Shown here piece by piece: positions 43,540-52,251 of a DNA stretch of 64,000 nucleotides. The translations under genes were made by a program, and so were the position numbers. The notes under the pieces were generated by a model that was not told where the DNA came from, did not search any database, and saw only the letters and a list, made by a program, of their open reading frames with translations. Source of the DNA: G965220305 sp965220305 (GTDB taxonomy: Bacteria > Chloroflexota > Dehalococcoidia > Lucifugimonadales > UBA3495); NCBI GenBank assembly GCA_965220305.1, contig OZ244817.1, positions 868,001 to 932,000 of the forward strand, written 5' to 3'. Position 1 is the stretch's first letter. Every line of letters begins with the position of its first letter.

Positions 43540-43985
43540 GCCGCTTGGCTGTGCGTCGGGCCTCCACTGGCGAGAAGGTCCCGTACAGGGACGCCACCCG
43601 ATGAGTAGAGCCTGCCCCGTACTCGATACGGGGTTGTCGAGCACCACCCGGACCACGAGGACGTTGGGATTGGCTTCGCCCACCAGCCAGCGCATCTGAA
43701 AAGCGAAGTCCCGCATGGTACGCTGCTGGGTTATCGATACATGGCGCCAGTGCCAGCAGGGTTCGCAGGTGAGAAACAGGTTGCGTGTTCCCGCCAGCAG
43801 GTACTCACGGTCCTCACGTCTGGGAGTCCAGGTTTTGCCGGCTGCGGTTCCCTGATGTCCGCCAGTAACTGCGTGGATGTCTCGTCGAAGCAGGTCACCG
43901 GCCTTTCCGGGCCATAGGGTTCGGCGTAGAGGTCCAGCACGTCCTCCATGGCGGCCACGAATTCCCGGTTCCGTTTGCTATTGCG
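43540..43985 (-). mobile_element. IS630-family transposase remnant
   Basis: Minus-strand frames contain MAAMEDVLDLYAEPYGPERP and CFDETSTQLLADIREP, then in another frame MRDFAFQMRWLVGEANPNVL and VVRVVLDN: the DDE core of IS630 transposases, with frameshifts and both ends missing. The third catalytic residue is lost. Not functional. Confidence 0.75.
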
Positions 43986-44025
43986 AACCGTCGTTGTAAT
44001 ACTGGCTGCGGCGGGAAAACCAGGG

Positions 44026-46701
44026 TTACACCGAACCTACCTCAGCCAGGACGGCCAGCTCCGCCTTAGATAGTCCCAACTCCCCGCACAGGACCTCTTC
44101 GTTGTGCTCCCCGATGAGAGGCGCACGCCGGGATATCCTCCAGGGTGAGCCGTTGAAGATGGCCCCTGGGCCTGGGTGTCGAAATGTCTTGCCAAGTTCC
44201 AGGTATTCTACATCTGTCCAGAACCTCCGGTCCTCCAGGTGAGGGTCCTGCATGACCTCGTCCGGGGAACGGATCGCCCCCGTGTTGGAGCCACGCTTCT
44301 GCAAGCCGTGGTAGGCTTCGTCCCGAGGGATGTTGGCGAGGAAGTTTACGAAAATTCCGCGAATATGTGACTGGCTCTCGGCAATGACCGTTGGATCCCG
44401 GTACTTTTCATCCAGTAGGTCGCCCGCCAAGCCGTGCTCATCCATCCACGGCGCAAGCATCAGCACCCGCTCCGGGGTAACCTGACCGACATTCACGTAT
44501 TTTCCATCCTTACAGAGGACCTGGGCGTTGGGCCCAGTGGCGGTGTTGCCACCTCCTGTTCTACGAGGAATCACATTTCTATTGTAAATATACTGGTTCA
44601 CATGGCCCTCGGTCGTGAGCGCGCAGGCATCATGCACCGAGGCATCTATGTACTGCCCCCAGGCCGTCACCGACCGGTTAACCAGCGCCGCGGTAATGGC
44701 GATGTAGGCGTAGTGACTTCCGATGTGCCAAGCCTGCCCTCCGCCGGGAGCGATGGGCGGTGCATCTGGCGCCACGTCGTCGTCATAGCCACACCTGGCC
44801 ATCTGTCCGCCCGCCGCCAGATGCAGCAGGTCGCTGGTCTGGAAGTCCTGCCACGGCCCGGTCTGCCCAAAGGGGGTCAGTGAGCACATAATCAGCCCAG
44901 GGTTACTCTCTGCCAGATCTTCGTACCCCAGCCCCAGGGAGGCCAGATAACCGGGCCTGAAGGTCTCTAGTATCACATCCGCCTTCTCCGCCATTTGCCG
45001 GAACAGCCGGCGCCCGTCCTCCATCTCCAGATTCAAGGTAACCCCCCGCTTGGAGGTGTTGTAATGCCAGAAGTAAAGGCTCTTCTCCCGATTCGGTATG
45101 TCCTGGTAGAAGGGCCCCACGGTCCGGGCTGCCTCGCCACCGGGCGGCTCTATCTTGATGACGTCTGCTCCCATGTCAGCCATCTGCTTGCCACACCACT
45201 GCCCCTTCTCATCGGCGAGCTCCAGCACCCGCAGCCCCCCAAAGGCCCCCGCAGAGTTCCGGTCCGGCGTCCGCGCCGGCGCCGGCGCGGGATTCGCTAT
45301 CGGCTCATTCCCACTCCACTGTACGGGCGAGGCATCCTCCATCATCTCCTTGAAGTAGGGATAATCTTCCATACTGAGGTCCTTTGGCCAGAAGGTGCCG
45401 TCGGCGAAGCCGCGCACCAGCATCTCGTGACTGATGCCCAACAACCCCTGAAACACCTCTTTGTTGTGCCCGCCGATCAGGGGACCTGACCGGCTGTTGA
45501 TTGCAGGCGTCTCCGACATCTTGAAGGGAGCGTTCTGCAGGGGCCAGGTCCCCAGCGCGGGATGCTTCACGTCCCGGTACATCTCTCGATGCCTGAGCTG
45601 GGGATCGTTGTCCACCCGGTCCTGGCTGCTTTGAACGGGCATGGCGGGTACTCCCGCCGCCTGGCACCGCTCCATGATCTCGTACTTGCCCAGAGTCTTG
45701 GTCCACGCCTCTATCCCCTGGTCCATCTCTTCCTGGTGCTCCAGGCGACCCTCAAGGGTGGCAAACTTCTCGCCGGTGGCCCAACTGGGAGAGCCCATTA
45801 CCTCCACTAACTTCCGCCACTCATAGTCGGAGAAGCAGGCTAGGGCACACCAGTCGTTGTACTCCGCCGGACTGGTCTTGTAAGCGTTGTGCGGCGCCCC
45901 GGTCCGCTCCCGGTAGTTGTTCACCAGGGGCGTGCCAGGCCAGTGAGCGCGGTTGCCCGGCGGGTAACCCTTTCGCATGGTGGAACGACCGTTGGCCTGG
46001 ATGTCCAGAAAAGCGGGACCATTAAGGGGGACGCCGATGATCCACTGGGAACTGTCGACATGCTGTCCCTGACCGGTCATGTTGCGATGGTAAATCGCAC
46101 TCAGAGCATACATGGCCCCGTATAAGCCACCGGTGTCGTCCAGGTAGGACCAGCCCCAACCAGCGGGTGGCTTGTCCGGCAGGCCCGACGTGTAGGTCAA
46201 ACCGGACAGGGCTTGCGCAATGGCTCCCATGGTTTGATAGTCTCTGTCCCGACCCGTGTGGCCGAAGCCGGACATGGAGAGGTAAATGATGTCAGGCCGG
46301 AGCTTCTTCATATCCTCGTAGCCCAGACCCCACCGCTCCAATACACCGTAGGCGAAGTTCTCGATGACGATGTCGGACATGGCCACCAAGCGCCGGGTAA
46401 GGTCAATGCCTCGGGCTGTACGAGTGTTCAGGGTGACGCTCAGCTTGTTGGAATTGGTGTCGCTGAAATGGCCGTTGGTGTTGAGATTGGCGGGCAGGCC
46501 CTCGGGGGTACCCGCTCCCGTCGCAATGTTGTTGCCCCGAGTATTGGGGCTCTGGGGCCATTCAACCTTGATAACCTCGGCTCCCAGCGCCCCCAGCCAT
46601 CGGGTGCACCAGGGACCCGCCCGGACCCAGGTGAAGTCCAACACTCGGATTCCTGACAAAGCTCCCGGTGTAGTTGGCGCTTCTGCTCCGGCCTGCACCA
46701 T
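44026..46701 (-). CDS. Tandem CaiB/BaiF CoA-transferase family III fusion
   Basis: An 891-residue protein made of two family III CoA-transferase domains. The first (about 15-440) opens with GIRVLDFTWVRAGPWCTRWL and GALGAEVIKVEWP; the second (about 480-890) with GLRVLELADEKGQWCGKQMA and DMGADVIKIEPPGG. Each has the CoA-loop sequence ending in IGGHNKEV or IGEHNEEV. These enzymes move CoA between carboxylic acids, in carnitine, bile acid and xenobiotic pathways. Normally two single-domain chains interlock as a dimer; here a covalent pair would form a pseudo-dimer within one chain. Such fusions are abundant in SAR202-like Chloroflexota, to my knowledge. Substrate not predictable. Confidence 0.88.
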   Translation of the reverse strand: MVQAGAEAPTTPGALSGIRVLDFTWVRAGPWCTRWLGALGAEVIKVEWPQSPNTRGNNIATGAGTPEGLPANLNTNGHFSDTNSNKLSVTLNTRTARGIDLTRRLVAMSDIVIENFAYGVLERWGLGYEDMKKLRPDIIYLSMSGFGHTGRDRDYQTMGAIAQALSGLTYTSGLPDKPPAGWGWSYLDDTGGLYGAMYALSAIYHRNMTGQGQHVDSSQWIIGVPLNGPAFLDIQANGRSTMRKGYPPGNRAHWPGTPLVNNYRERTGAPHNAYKTSPAEYNDWCALACFSDYEWRKLVEVMGSPSWATGEKFATLEGRLEHQEEMDQGIEAWTKTLGKYEIMERCQAAGVPAMPVQSSQDRVDNDPQLRHREMYRDVKHPALGTWPLQNAPFKMSETPAINSRSGPLIGGHNKEVFQGLLGISHEMLVRGFADGTFWPKDLSMEDYPYFKEMMEDASPVQWSGNEPIANPAPAPARTPDRNSAGAFGGLRVLELADEKGQWCGKQMADMGADVIKIEPPGGEAARTVGPFYQDIPNREKSLYFWHYNTSKRGVTLNLEMEDGRRLFRQMAEKADVILETFRPGYLASLGLGYEDLAESNPGLIMCSLTPFGQTGPWQDFQTSDLLHLAAGGQMARCGYDDDVAPDAPPIAPGGGQAWHIGSHYAYIAITAALVNRSVTAWGQYIDASVHDACALTTEGHVNQYIYNRNVIPRRTGGGNTATGPNAQVLCKDGKYVNVGQVTPERVLMLAPWMDEHGLAGDLLDEKYRDPTVIAESQSHIRGIFVNFLANIPRDEAYHGLQKRGSNTGAIRSPDEVMQDPHLEDRRFWTDVEYLELGKTFRHPGPGAIFNGSPWRISRRAPLIGEHNEEVLCGELGLSKAELAVLAEVGSV

Positions 46702-46749
46702 TGAATCACCTCCCGGCTATGGCTGTCTTTAGGTTAACTCACCTTATTC

Positions 46750-46785
46750 TAACCCAATGTGGTCGATTAACCCAATGTGGTCGAT
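46750..46785. repeat. Tandem 18-bp direct repeat upstream of the CoA-transferase
   Basis: TAACCCAATGTGGTCGAT occurs twice head to tail (46750-46767 and 46768-46785), starting 49 bases upstream of the gene's start codon. The position suits an operator, or it may be a slippage duplication. Confidence 0.7.
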
Positions 46786-46837
46786 GGAGATTCCCGAAAA
46801 ACCAGGAAGGCTAATTACCGGAACTTTCTGAAAAGAG

Positions 46838-46863
46838 CCCCAGGCAAATTGATTTGCCCGGGG
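46838..46863 (-). terminator. Rho-independent terminator
   Basis: On the minus strand CCCCGGGCAAA and TTTGCCTGGGG pair with one mismatch around a TCAA loop and are followed by CTCTTTTC. It directly follows the stop of a minus-strand gene remnant at 46864, and would shield the CoA-transferase gene from readthrough. Confidence 0.7.
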
Positions 46864-47010
46864 TTAGGCTAACGAGTGGGCCCGGTGGCAGGTCTCGCAT
46901 GGAATCCCGCTGGCCACAGCTGCAACAGGATAAGCCATGCTTCGCAGCTTGGCCTTTTTTGCCGCTGAATCCAGACCGTGCCAAGGAGAACTGAATATGT
47001 CTTTGCGGAA
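46864..47010 (-). pseudogene. 3' remnant of a c-type cytochrome-like gene
   Basis: The minus-strand frame ending at TAA 46864-46866 reads AAKKAKLRSMAYPVAAVASG, then IPCETCHRAHSLA. CETCH is a heme-attachment motif CxxCH. No start codon or upstream heme sites are found before an in-frame stop, so only the last 40-70 codons survive. The terminator right after the stop supports a real gene end. Confidence 0.4.
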
Positions 47011-47383
47011 TATAAACTTCGCCCAGTTCCTCGCTGGTGATCTGGCTTCGGCCTTATTACAACGATGCGCCTGCCTGGGTTCCTATTGGGGAATTGAAGG
47101 GATGTCGAAGGCTGAAGTAGTCAAGGACTAGAGCCCGGGTGTGAAGCCTATTTTGGTCATTAGGAGCGGTGCAGACTGGGCTCCAGTTCCAAGGTAGAAG
47201 GCGGCTGGCCGACCTCACCAATTGGTTTACACCTGACCGGGGTGTCTTGGCTGCGCGGAGGAGGAGACCTCGCTCAGCCAGCATGGTGGCGACCGGCCGC
47301 CTTCTGCCTAGTACTACAGCCGCACAAACACTAACTCGCTACTTTTGGCCTCGATCCATCACTGGATTTAGCCCCACTCAATT

Positions 47384-48429
47384 AAACGCTTGGTGTGAAA
47401 TAGGTGATGTTACCAAGCAAGCAAGGCGGCAAAAGCCAGCGAGGGGCGGCCCAGTTGTCGGTTCAACCAGATACAGAAGTTGTGCAAGGCGGCCTTGGCT
47501 GCCACCCTGGTTTGAAAGCCCTCCAGTTGGTGCGGGCGCTCCCGGTCCAGCCCGAAGGCATGGTGGAGCTTGTCGAAGACAGTCTCCACTACCTGGCGTA
47601 TTCCAGCCAGCCATCGGCGCAATTCTTTGGGCCAGGGATTCCTGCTGTTGCGTTTGGGCGGACAGATTACCCAGGCTCCATAGTCGTCTCGCCACCGCGG
47701 TGCCGCCGCCTGGCCCTCAAAGCCTTTGTCCACTACATACCAGCCCTGGGCTGGCTCCCCCAAAGTGGGCAGTCTGGGATGGGGAGTATGCCGGAAGGCG
47801 AAGAAGTCCTGGGCCAGAGTCTGGTCTTTGACGCTGGCTGGGGCCAAGCTGAAGCCGGTGATGACGCCCTCGGGATTGACCGAAAGCAGCAAGTGGAAGC
47901 CTGCATACCAGCCCCAGCGGTTGCTCCAGCCAATGTCAGCCGGCCCGGCCAGCCAACCGGCGCCCCGGCGTTTGGCGGACCTGGTGGGGACACCGGAACT
48001 GTCCCGAGCTTCGTAGGCGCAGTGTTGCCCTGGCAGCAGGTTCACCAAGTGGCGGAAGTAGGCTGCCAGGGTCCCGTAGTGACGGCGCGCCAGCCGGTTG
48101 AACTGGCTCCGGCGGGGCCGGGTGGGAAAAGCTGGACGCCGGCGGCTGGTGGCATAACGGTAGAAGTCCCGTTCACTACGGAAGCGTGCCCACTGGCTGA
48201 AGATAATCAGGGTAATCACCGCGCTGCCAGTCAACGAAGCCCGGGGGCCTGGGGTAGGCTGGGGAGGGGATTGGCATTTGCAGAAATCATCCACCATGAC
48301 ATAGAGTATCGTGAGGAAGGGGTCCGTATCGGTCATAGCTTGGCCTCTTTCTTGCTGGGTTGGAAGCCAACTATCGGCTATGGACACCTTCCTTATCAAA
48401 TTTCAGCCCACAATTCACACCAAGCGTTT
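47384..48429 (-). mobile_element. IS982-family insertion sequence (1046 bp)
   Basis: Perfect 16-bp terminal inverted repeats, AAACGCTTGGTGTGAA at 47384-47399 and its complement at 48414-48429, enclose one transposase gene. I could not find a convincing target duplication. Size and gene content fit IS982. Confidence 0.82.
47410..48336 (-). CDS. IS982-family transposase
   Basis: A 308-residue DDE transposase. The start is ATG 48336, behind AAAGAGG; the frame is open to 48399. DSSGVPTR provides the first aspartate, WYVVDKGFEG the second, and RQVVETVFDKLHHAFGLDR the glutamate with the family's typical C-terminal helix. The frame is uninterrupted, so the element may be functional. Confidence 0.85.
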   Translation of the reverse strand: MTDTDPFLTILYVMVDDFCKCQSPPQPTPGPRASLTGSAVITLIIFSQWARFRSERDFYRYATSRRRPAFPTRPRRSQFNRLARRHYGTLAAYFRHLVNLLPGQHCAYEARDSSGVPTRSAKRRGAGWLAGPADIGWSNRWGWYAGFHLLLSVNPEGVITGFSLAPASVKDQTLAQDFFAFRHTPHPRLPTLGEPAQGWYVVDKGFEGQAAAPRWRDDYGAWVICPPKRNSRNPWPKELRRWLAGIRQVVETVFDKLHHAFGLDRERPHQLEGFQTRVAAKAALHNFCIWLNRQLGRPSLAFAALLAW

Positions 48430-48998
48430 GAGGGAACCGAGACAGGACAGAGTCGTCGGAACGCCTACGTCCCTCCTGCCAGATGGACTCCTGTCATCCC
48501 CCCTTCCACCTCAGGCAACCCAGGTATGGGTAAGGCAGCCGAACCCTGACCCAGCGATACGATGACTACGCCTTCAACCCACGAATTCCGGTCAATTCCT
48601 CCGATCGACCACCGTATCCGCCTCCGGGCAGTCCAAAGAGGACATGTCAAAGAACCCGCACTCATCTGAGCTGGGGGTCGTCTTGTCGATCCCCAGCCAC
48701 CCTCTTGCGGATCCGCAGACACCAAGAAAGAAGTCGGGCCCGTCCACATACAATACCGAGCATGGTGGGAGCTACCGACGGTAGAGATACCAGACGCACG
48801 GGACAAAGAGGGGAACGAGCCGACCTGAGTCCAACCAGCAGAAGGATCGTCAAGCGGTTTCCGATGAGCCCTCTCAAACGAAAATGTTGAACAAACTTGC
48901 ACGAAAAATCGGAATAAAAACATTTTTCGTGCAAAGCCACCCGCCACCCAGGGACAGGCAACCTCCTGTCCCTTCTTCCATTTCAGGATCAAGGAGAA
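48430..48998. other. Gene-free stretch with a perfect palindrome
   Basis: About 570 bases right of the IS982 element. A long minus-strand open frame covers it, but it has no family-like content and is antisense to a supported gene. The palindrome at 48897-48934 is listed separately. Confidence 0.4.
48897..48934. repeat. Perfect 13-bp inverted repeat
   Basis: TTGCACGAAAAAT (48897-48909) and ATTTTTCGTGCAA (48922-48934) are exact complements with a 12-base AT-rich spacer. It lies 65 bases upstream of the gene at 48999, a position suited to an operator; a bidirectional terminator is the alternative. Confidence 0.7.
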
Positions 48999-49238
48999 AT
49001 GATGGCCACTCCCTACATCATGCCCCTGGGATTCGTCCATCGCAGGACTGAAGACGGCGCAACCATCATACTCACCAACCCCGAGGAATCCCGGAGCCTC
49101 GAGCGAGGAACACCAGTCACCCTCTGGTGCTACAGCCAGGGGCGGGGCGCAATCGCCAAAGCGTACGGAGGCATAACCGCTGTAGGATATGTGACAGCCA
49201 CTTTTAGAACAGCCGAGATACAAGCAGACCCGAGTTAG
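48999..49238 (+). CDS. Hypothetical small protein (79 aa)
   Basis: Begins at the ATG ATG pair at 48999-49004, behind AAGGAG. The product is probably a small beta-barrel (MPLGFVHRRTEDGATIILTN and GTPVTLWCYSQG, then AVGYVTATFRTAEI). No family named. It is followed closely by a 44-residue membrane peptide gene and may share its operon. The palindrome at 48897-48934 may control both. Confidence 0.5.
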   Translation: MMATPYIMPLGFVHRRTEDGATIILTNPEESRSLERGTPVTLWCYSQGRGAIAKAYGGITAVGYVTATFRTAEIQADPS

Positions 49239-49247
49239 TGGGAGGAT

Positions 49248-49382
49248 ATGGAATACCATCAAATTGCAACTGAATTACTAGCATTGGCGTTGCTGTTGGG
49301 CATAATCGCATTCTGTGTGAAGTCCTTCGTCCGAGGAATCTTCAGAGTGATTGATGATTTGTACCCCAAGTCGAAGCGATAA
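49248..49382 (+). CDS. Small single-pass membrane peptide (44 aa)
   Basis: ATG 49248 follows GGGAGGA with very short spacing. Residues 9-24 (ELLALALLLGIIAFCV) form one membrane helix; the tail is basic (SFVRGIFRV, then PKSKR). It lies nine bases after the preceding gene's stop and ends one base before the convergent membrane-protein gene. Unknown function. Confidence 0.45.
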   Translation: MEYHQIATELLALALLLGIIAFCVKSFVRGIFRVIDDLYPKSKR

Positions 49383-49383
49383 A

Positions 49384-50187
49384 TCAGTTGAAAATCTCCT
49401 GTTGCAACCACCACAAGAATTCCCCTTCAACTAATATATTAAGAAGGGTTGGCACCGCGATGAAGACCGCAACGACGGTAATCAACAAGATTGTGCGTTG
49501 AGTAACCTCAGTTCGATGAACGCTATAGGGAGCAACCCTCTCCCTAAACTTCCGATTCGAGGCTTCGTTGATCTGCTTCCTTCCAAGTTTGGTGTATTCC
49601 TCCCAGAAAATAGCTGGCGCTCCTCTCAGGCACTCGTACATTGATAGAATTTCAGATACCTGGAAACGCTTATGGAAGAATGGATGTAAATCATCAAGTT
49701 TCTTTCTTTTCATACTAAGGGAACCATAGTCCAAAGAGCGCCAATAGATTGTTATGAAAAACACCATAACCCAAGTCAGGATTAGAGTCATTGGGTCGCC
49801 CGACCCCGGTATGAGTTGTTCAACAACGGATGCGGCTTTCACGAAAGTAAGGGACAGGGTCCCAAGACACCAAGCCAGCGAGACGATCAAGTAAAGAATA
49901 TGACCATGGCCTAGAACTTCCTCTTCCATTCCCCAATGCCGATATCGGGCAAGCAATGCCGGGCGAAGCCTTTTCATGAACAGCCACATTGATGCTTGGA
50001 ACAGACTCGCACTCAAGAACAGCGTAGTCAGAATAGAAGCCACATACCAAATGCTAACCACGCCAATACTTATGGTCGCGTCGTCCAGCAACGCTTCAAA
50101 AGTCACTACCTGCGCCACCAGCGCCACAACTAGCAATGAGTAAGCAAGAAACATACGAACACATCCTCCTACTGACGCGATTTTCAT
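49384..50187 (-). CDS. Hypothetical membrane protein with five to six helices
   Basis: A 267-residue protein. Hydrophobic segments: FLAYSLLVVALVAQVV, VSIWYVASILTTLFLSASLF, LYLIVSLAWCLGTLSL, LILTWVMVFFITIYW and ILLITVVAVFIAVPTLLNIL. A cytoplasmic charged loop lies between the fourth and fifth (MKRKKLDDLHPFFHKR). Lower GC than its neighbours suggests transfer. I do not recognise a family. Confidence 0.6.
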   Translation of the reverse strand: MKIASVGGCVRMFLAYSLLVVALVAQVVTFEALLDDATISIGVVSIWYVASILTTLFLSASLFQASMWLFMKRLRPALLARYRHWGMEEEVLGHGHILYLIVSLAWCLGTLSLTFVKAASVVEQLIPGSGDPMTLILTWVMVFFITIYWRSLDYGSLSMKRKKLDDLHPFFHKRFQVSEILSMYECLRGAPAIFWEEYTKLGRKQINEASNRKFRERVAPYSVHRTEVTQRTILLITVVAVFIAVPTLLNILVEGEFLWWLQQEIFN

Positions 50188-50262
50188 TTTTCTAACAGCG
50201 ACTGTCGGTGGGAAAACGCCGCCGAGGTTTAGGCCAAAGCCTTCGGGTTACTCACTTGCGGG

Positions 50263-50673
50263 ATGATCCGGCACGTGAACCCGGATGAGGACAGCGCGGA
50301 GATCCACCAACTGGTCGAGCGGGCCATTTACCGCCGGAGCGACAACATCACACCCGGCAAGATCGTGGAGACGACCCAGATGAGGCGGGACGCAAAAACC
50401 GGGCAATGCAGGAAGAGAACCATCAGTCGCCGGAACGACAACACCGGGGTGCCCTTCATGAGCCGGGAAGAGTTCCTCGAACAGATCAGCACAGACCTAA
50501 GTGAAGCCTTTCTGTTCGAGGATGACAAGTACTACTGGGTGTACGACGGGTTCAACAAACACCACGTACTCGGCAGGAACATTCCACGCGGGATCGCGGT
50601 GCGTGCCGTCGTCGAGCACCGCGATGGAAAACCGATCCGAGCGGAATTCCTAGTATTACAACGACGGGTTTAA
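50263..50673 (+). CDS. Hypothetical protein with 3' end altered by IS701
   Basis: A 136-residue soluble protein (MIRHVNPDEDSAEIHQLVER, RRDAKTGQCRKRTISRRNDN, then a beta-rich C-terminus). The IS701-family element inserted at CTAG (50650-50653): the last codons, VLQRRV, come from the element's inverted repeat. Joining 50653 directly to 52104 restores an uninterrupted frame that ends FLVGRD and a TAA at 52115-52117. The protein therefore lost four original residues and gained six, and could still function. No family recognised. Confidence 0.6.
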   Translation: MIRHVNPDEDSAEIHQLVERAIYRRSDNITPGKIVETTQMRRDAKTGQCRKRTISRRNDNTGVPFMSREEFLEQISTDLSEAFLFEDDKYYWVYDGFNKHHVLGRNIPRGIAVRAVVEHRDGKPIRAEFLVLQRRV

Positions 50674-52099
50674 GGAGGGACGCCTGATGCTTCCCGGCGA
50701 CGGGCGGCGCGGCGTTTCTCGTGGGAGCGTTTCGCCCGCTCGTTGCGCTGTTGGACATCTTCCAGCCATTGCCGCAACTCATCCGGTCCGAACCGTTCCC
50801 GCGGCAGCATCTCCCGCACCACCCGGTACACCTGCGGGCGCGTGATCCGGGGCATCTTTTCCCCCCCAGTCCTGCGGCAGGCCCAACAGAAACGCCCCGC
50901 CCAGCAGGCACATGGCCACGTGGTGATGCCATCCGGCCCATGTCCGGGTCTCGTACTCGTCCAGCCCGATGTCGCTCTTTTCGGTCTCGAATTCGGTTTC
51001 AATACGCCACCTAGACCCCCCCACGTGGGCCAGGGTTTCCAGGGGAGTGTCCCCGGGCGCATTGGACAGGTAGTAGCGGGGCTCGCTGCCGTCCAGGTTC
51101 TGGCGGTAGCTTGCCCAAACCACTCCACCAGGCTTCCGGTTCCGGGTTTCCCGGACCCTCTGGGCGCCGAACCGGTAGACCCGCGGCCCCTGGGACCCCT
51201 CCGCCACCGTAATCTCCCGCCACGACTCCTCCGGCAGCGCCAAGCTGCGCTCCGCCATGGTCAGGCGCTGTCCGCTGCGCAGTTTGGGCTGGCGGGGACG
51301 CCCGAATCCCTGATAGGCCGGCTCGCTCCAGCGGCCAGACCGTCATGTCCGGCCGGACGTCCAGAACGTATAGCATTCCTGTTACAGCCAAGCCGTCTCG
51401 GAACGCCGGGGACATCCCGAAGGCGGAATCCCCAGCGACCCACCCAGCGCTGCGGCAACCCCGAGCCCGGGCCTGCTCCAGCATATCTAATGCCAGGTCC
51501 GTCTTCGACCGGTACCGCCGCCGCTCCTCCGGCACGCCCGCCGCCGCACAGCGGCCCGCGTCCGAAGTCCATGCCTCGGGCAGATACCAGCGCTGGTCCG
51601 CCAGGGCCCGCCCCCGCGGCCCCACGTGGGCCAGGAATACTCCGGCCGGGCAATTGGCTATCTTGCCCAACGCCCCGCAGTATTGCCGGGCCACCCCTAC
51701 CGATTTGACGCCCTGCTTGGGGAAGTCGCTGCCGTCGAACACCCACACCGCCAGCGGGTGTTCCAGCCTGGGACCCAAGTACTCCTGCAGGCGGGCGATG
51801 ACCGCGGCATCGTCCCAGCGAGCCTCGGTGAGAAAGCGCTGCATCGCCCGGGCCGAGACCGGAACCATCTCGGACAGATTCTCGGCGTTGCGCCGCTCCT
51901 GGGCCTGGACCAGCAGGCCCAGCAGATAATGCCTGCTGTGTTCCCGCCACTGCTTGCGGCCAAAGGCACCAGCGAAGAAGGCACGGAACTCCAGAAAGGC
52001 CTCGTAAACCCGCTCGAAAGCTGCCCTCTCCATCGTCCCCACCTCCCCAAAGCCCCCGCCGTCTCCCGAATTATCCTACCAAAAACCCGTCGTTGTAAT
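50654..52099 (-). mobile_element. IS701-family insertion sequence (1446 bp)
   Basis: Perfect inverted ends TATTACAACGACGGGTTT (from 50654, and complementary from 52099). CTAG flanks both sides (50650-50653, 52100-52103), matching the 4-bp YTAR target duplication known for IS701. The single transposase gene is frameshifted twice. It lies between an unknown gene, whose 3' end it replaced, and the metG leader. Confidence 0.85.
50670..52042 (-). pseudogene. IS701-family transposase, two frameshifts
   Basis: The N-terminal part from ATG 52042 has VWVFDGSDFPKQGVKSVGVA (first D) and AGWVAGDSAFGMS (second D). The reading then changes frame near 51325 to continue as AYQGFGRPRQPKLRSGQRLT, through RWRIETEFETEKSDIGLDEY (E), and changes again at a run of seven C (50861-50867), where six would restore MPRITRPQVYRVVREML. 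The final part ends at 50670. With both indels corrected it is a full-length transposase of about 455 residues. Confidence 0.8.
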
Positions 52100-52164
52100 A
52101 CTAGTTGGCCGTGATTAAGTCGGCCCGTTCCTCACTGTTGACGCGGTGTGGCACTCAGGGGATT

Positions 52165-52173
52165 GTGTTAGAA
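52165..52173 (+). promoter_or_regulatory. Extended -10 promoter upstream of metG
   Basis: TGTTAGAAT matches the extended -10 pattern TGnTATAAT with one mismatch; no -35 box stands at the right distance. It is 79 bases before the metG start, in the first AT-rich patch after the IS701 end. Confidence 0.35.
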
Positions 52174-52251
52174 TAAAAGCCATGAAGTGTCGAGAAGGCC
52201 CAGGTCTTCGGAACGGCTAGAGCCCTGAAGTAACGCATAGGAAAGCTCCCT

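Noticed and set aside
46838..46930. Cobalamin-type riboswitch suggested by GAGACCTGCCACCGG on the minus strand
   Set aside because: The rest of the conserved core is missing, and the same bases read as the CETCH-containing end of a protein followed by its terminator.
48465..49262. Minus-strand open frame of 265 codons
   Set aside because: Overlaps the 79-residue gene that has a good ribosome site and covers the palindrome; composition is not protein-like and no family is seen.
52137..52173. TTGACG/TAGAAT as a standard promoter for metG
   Set aside because: The spacer is 25 bases, too long for sigma-70. Only the extended -10 interpretation was kept, at low confidence.
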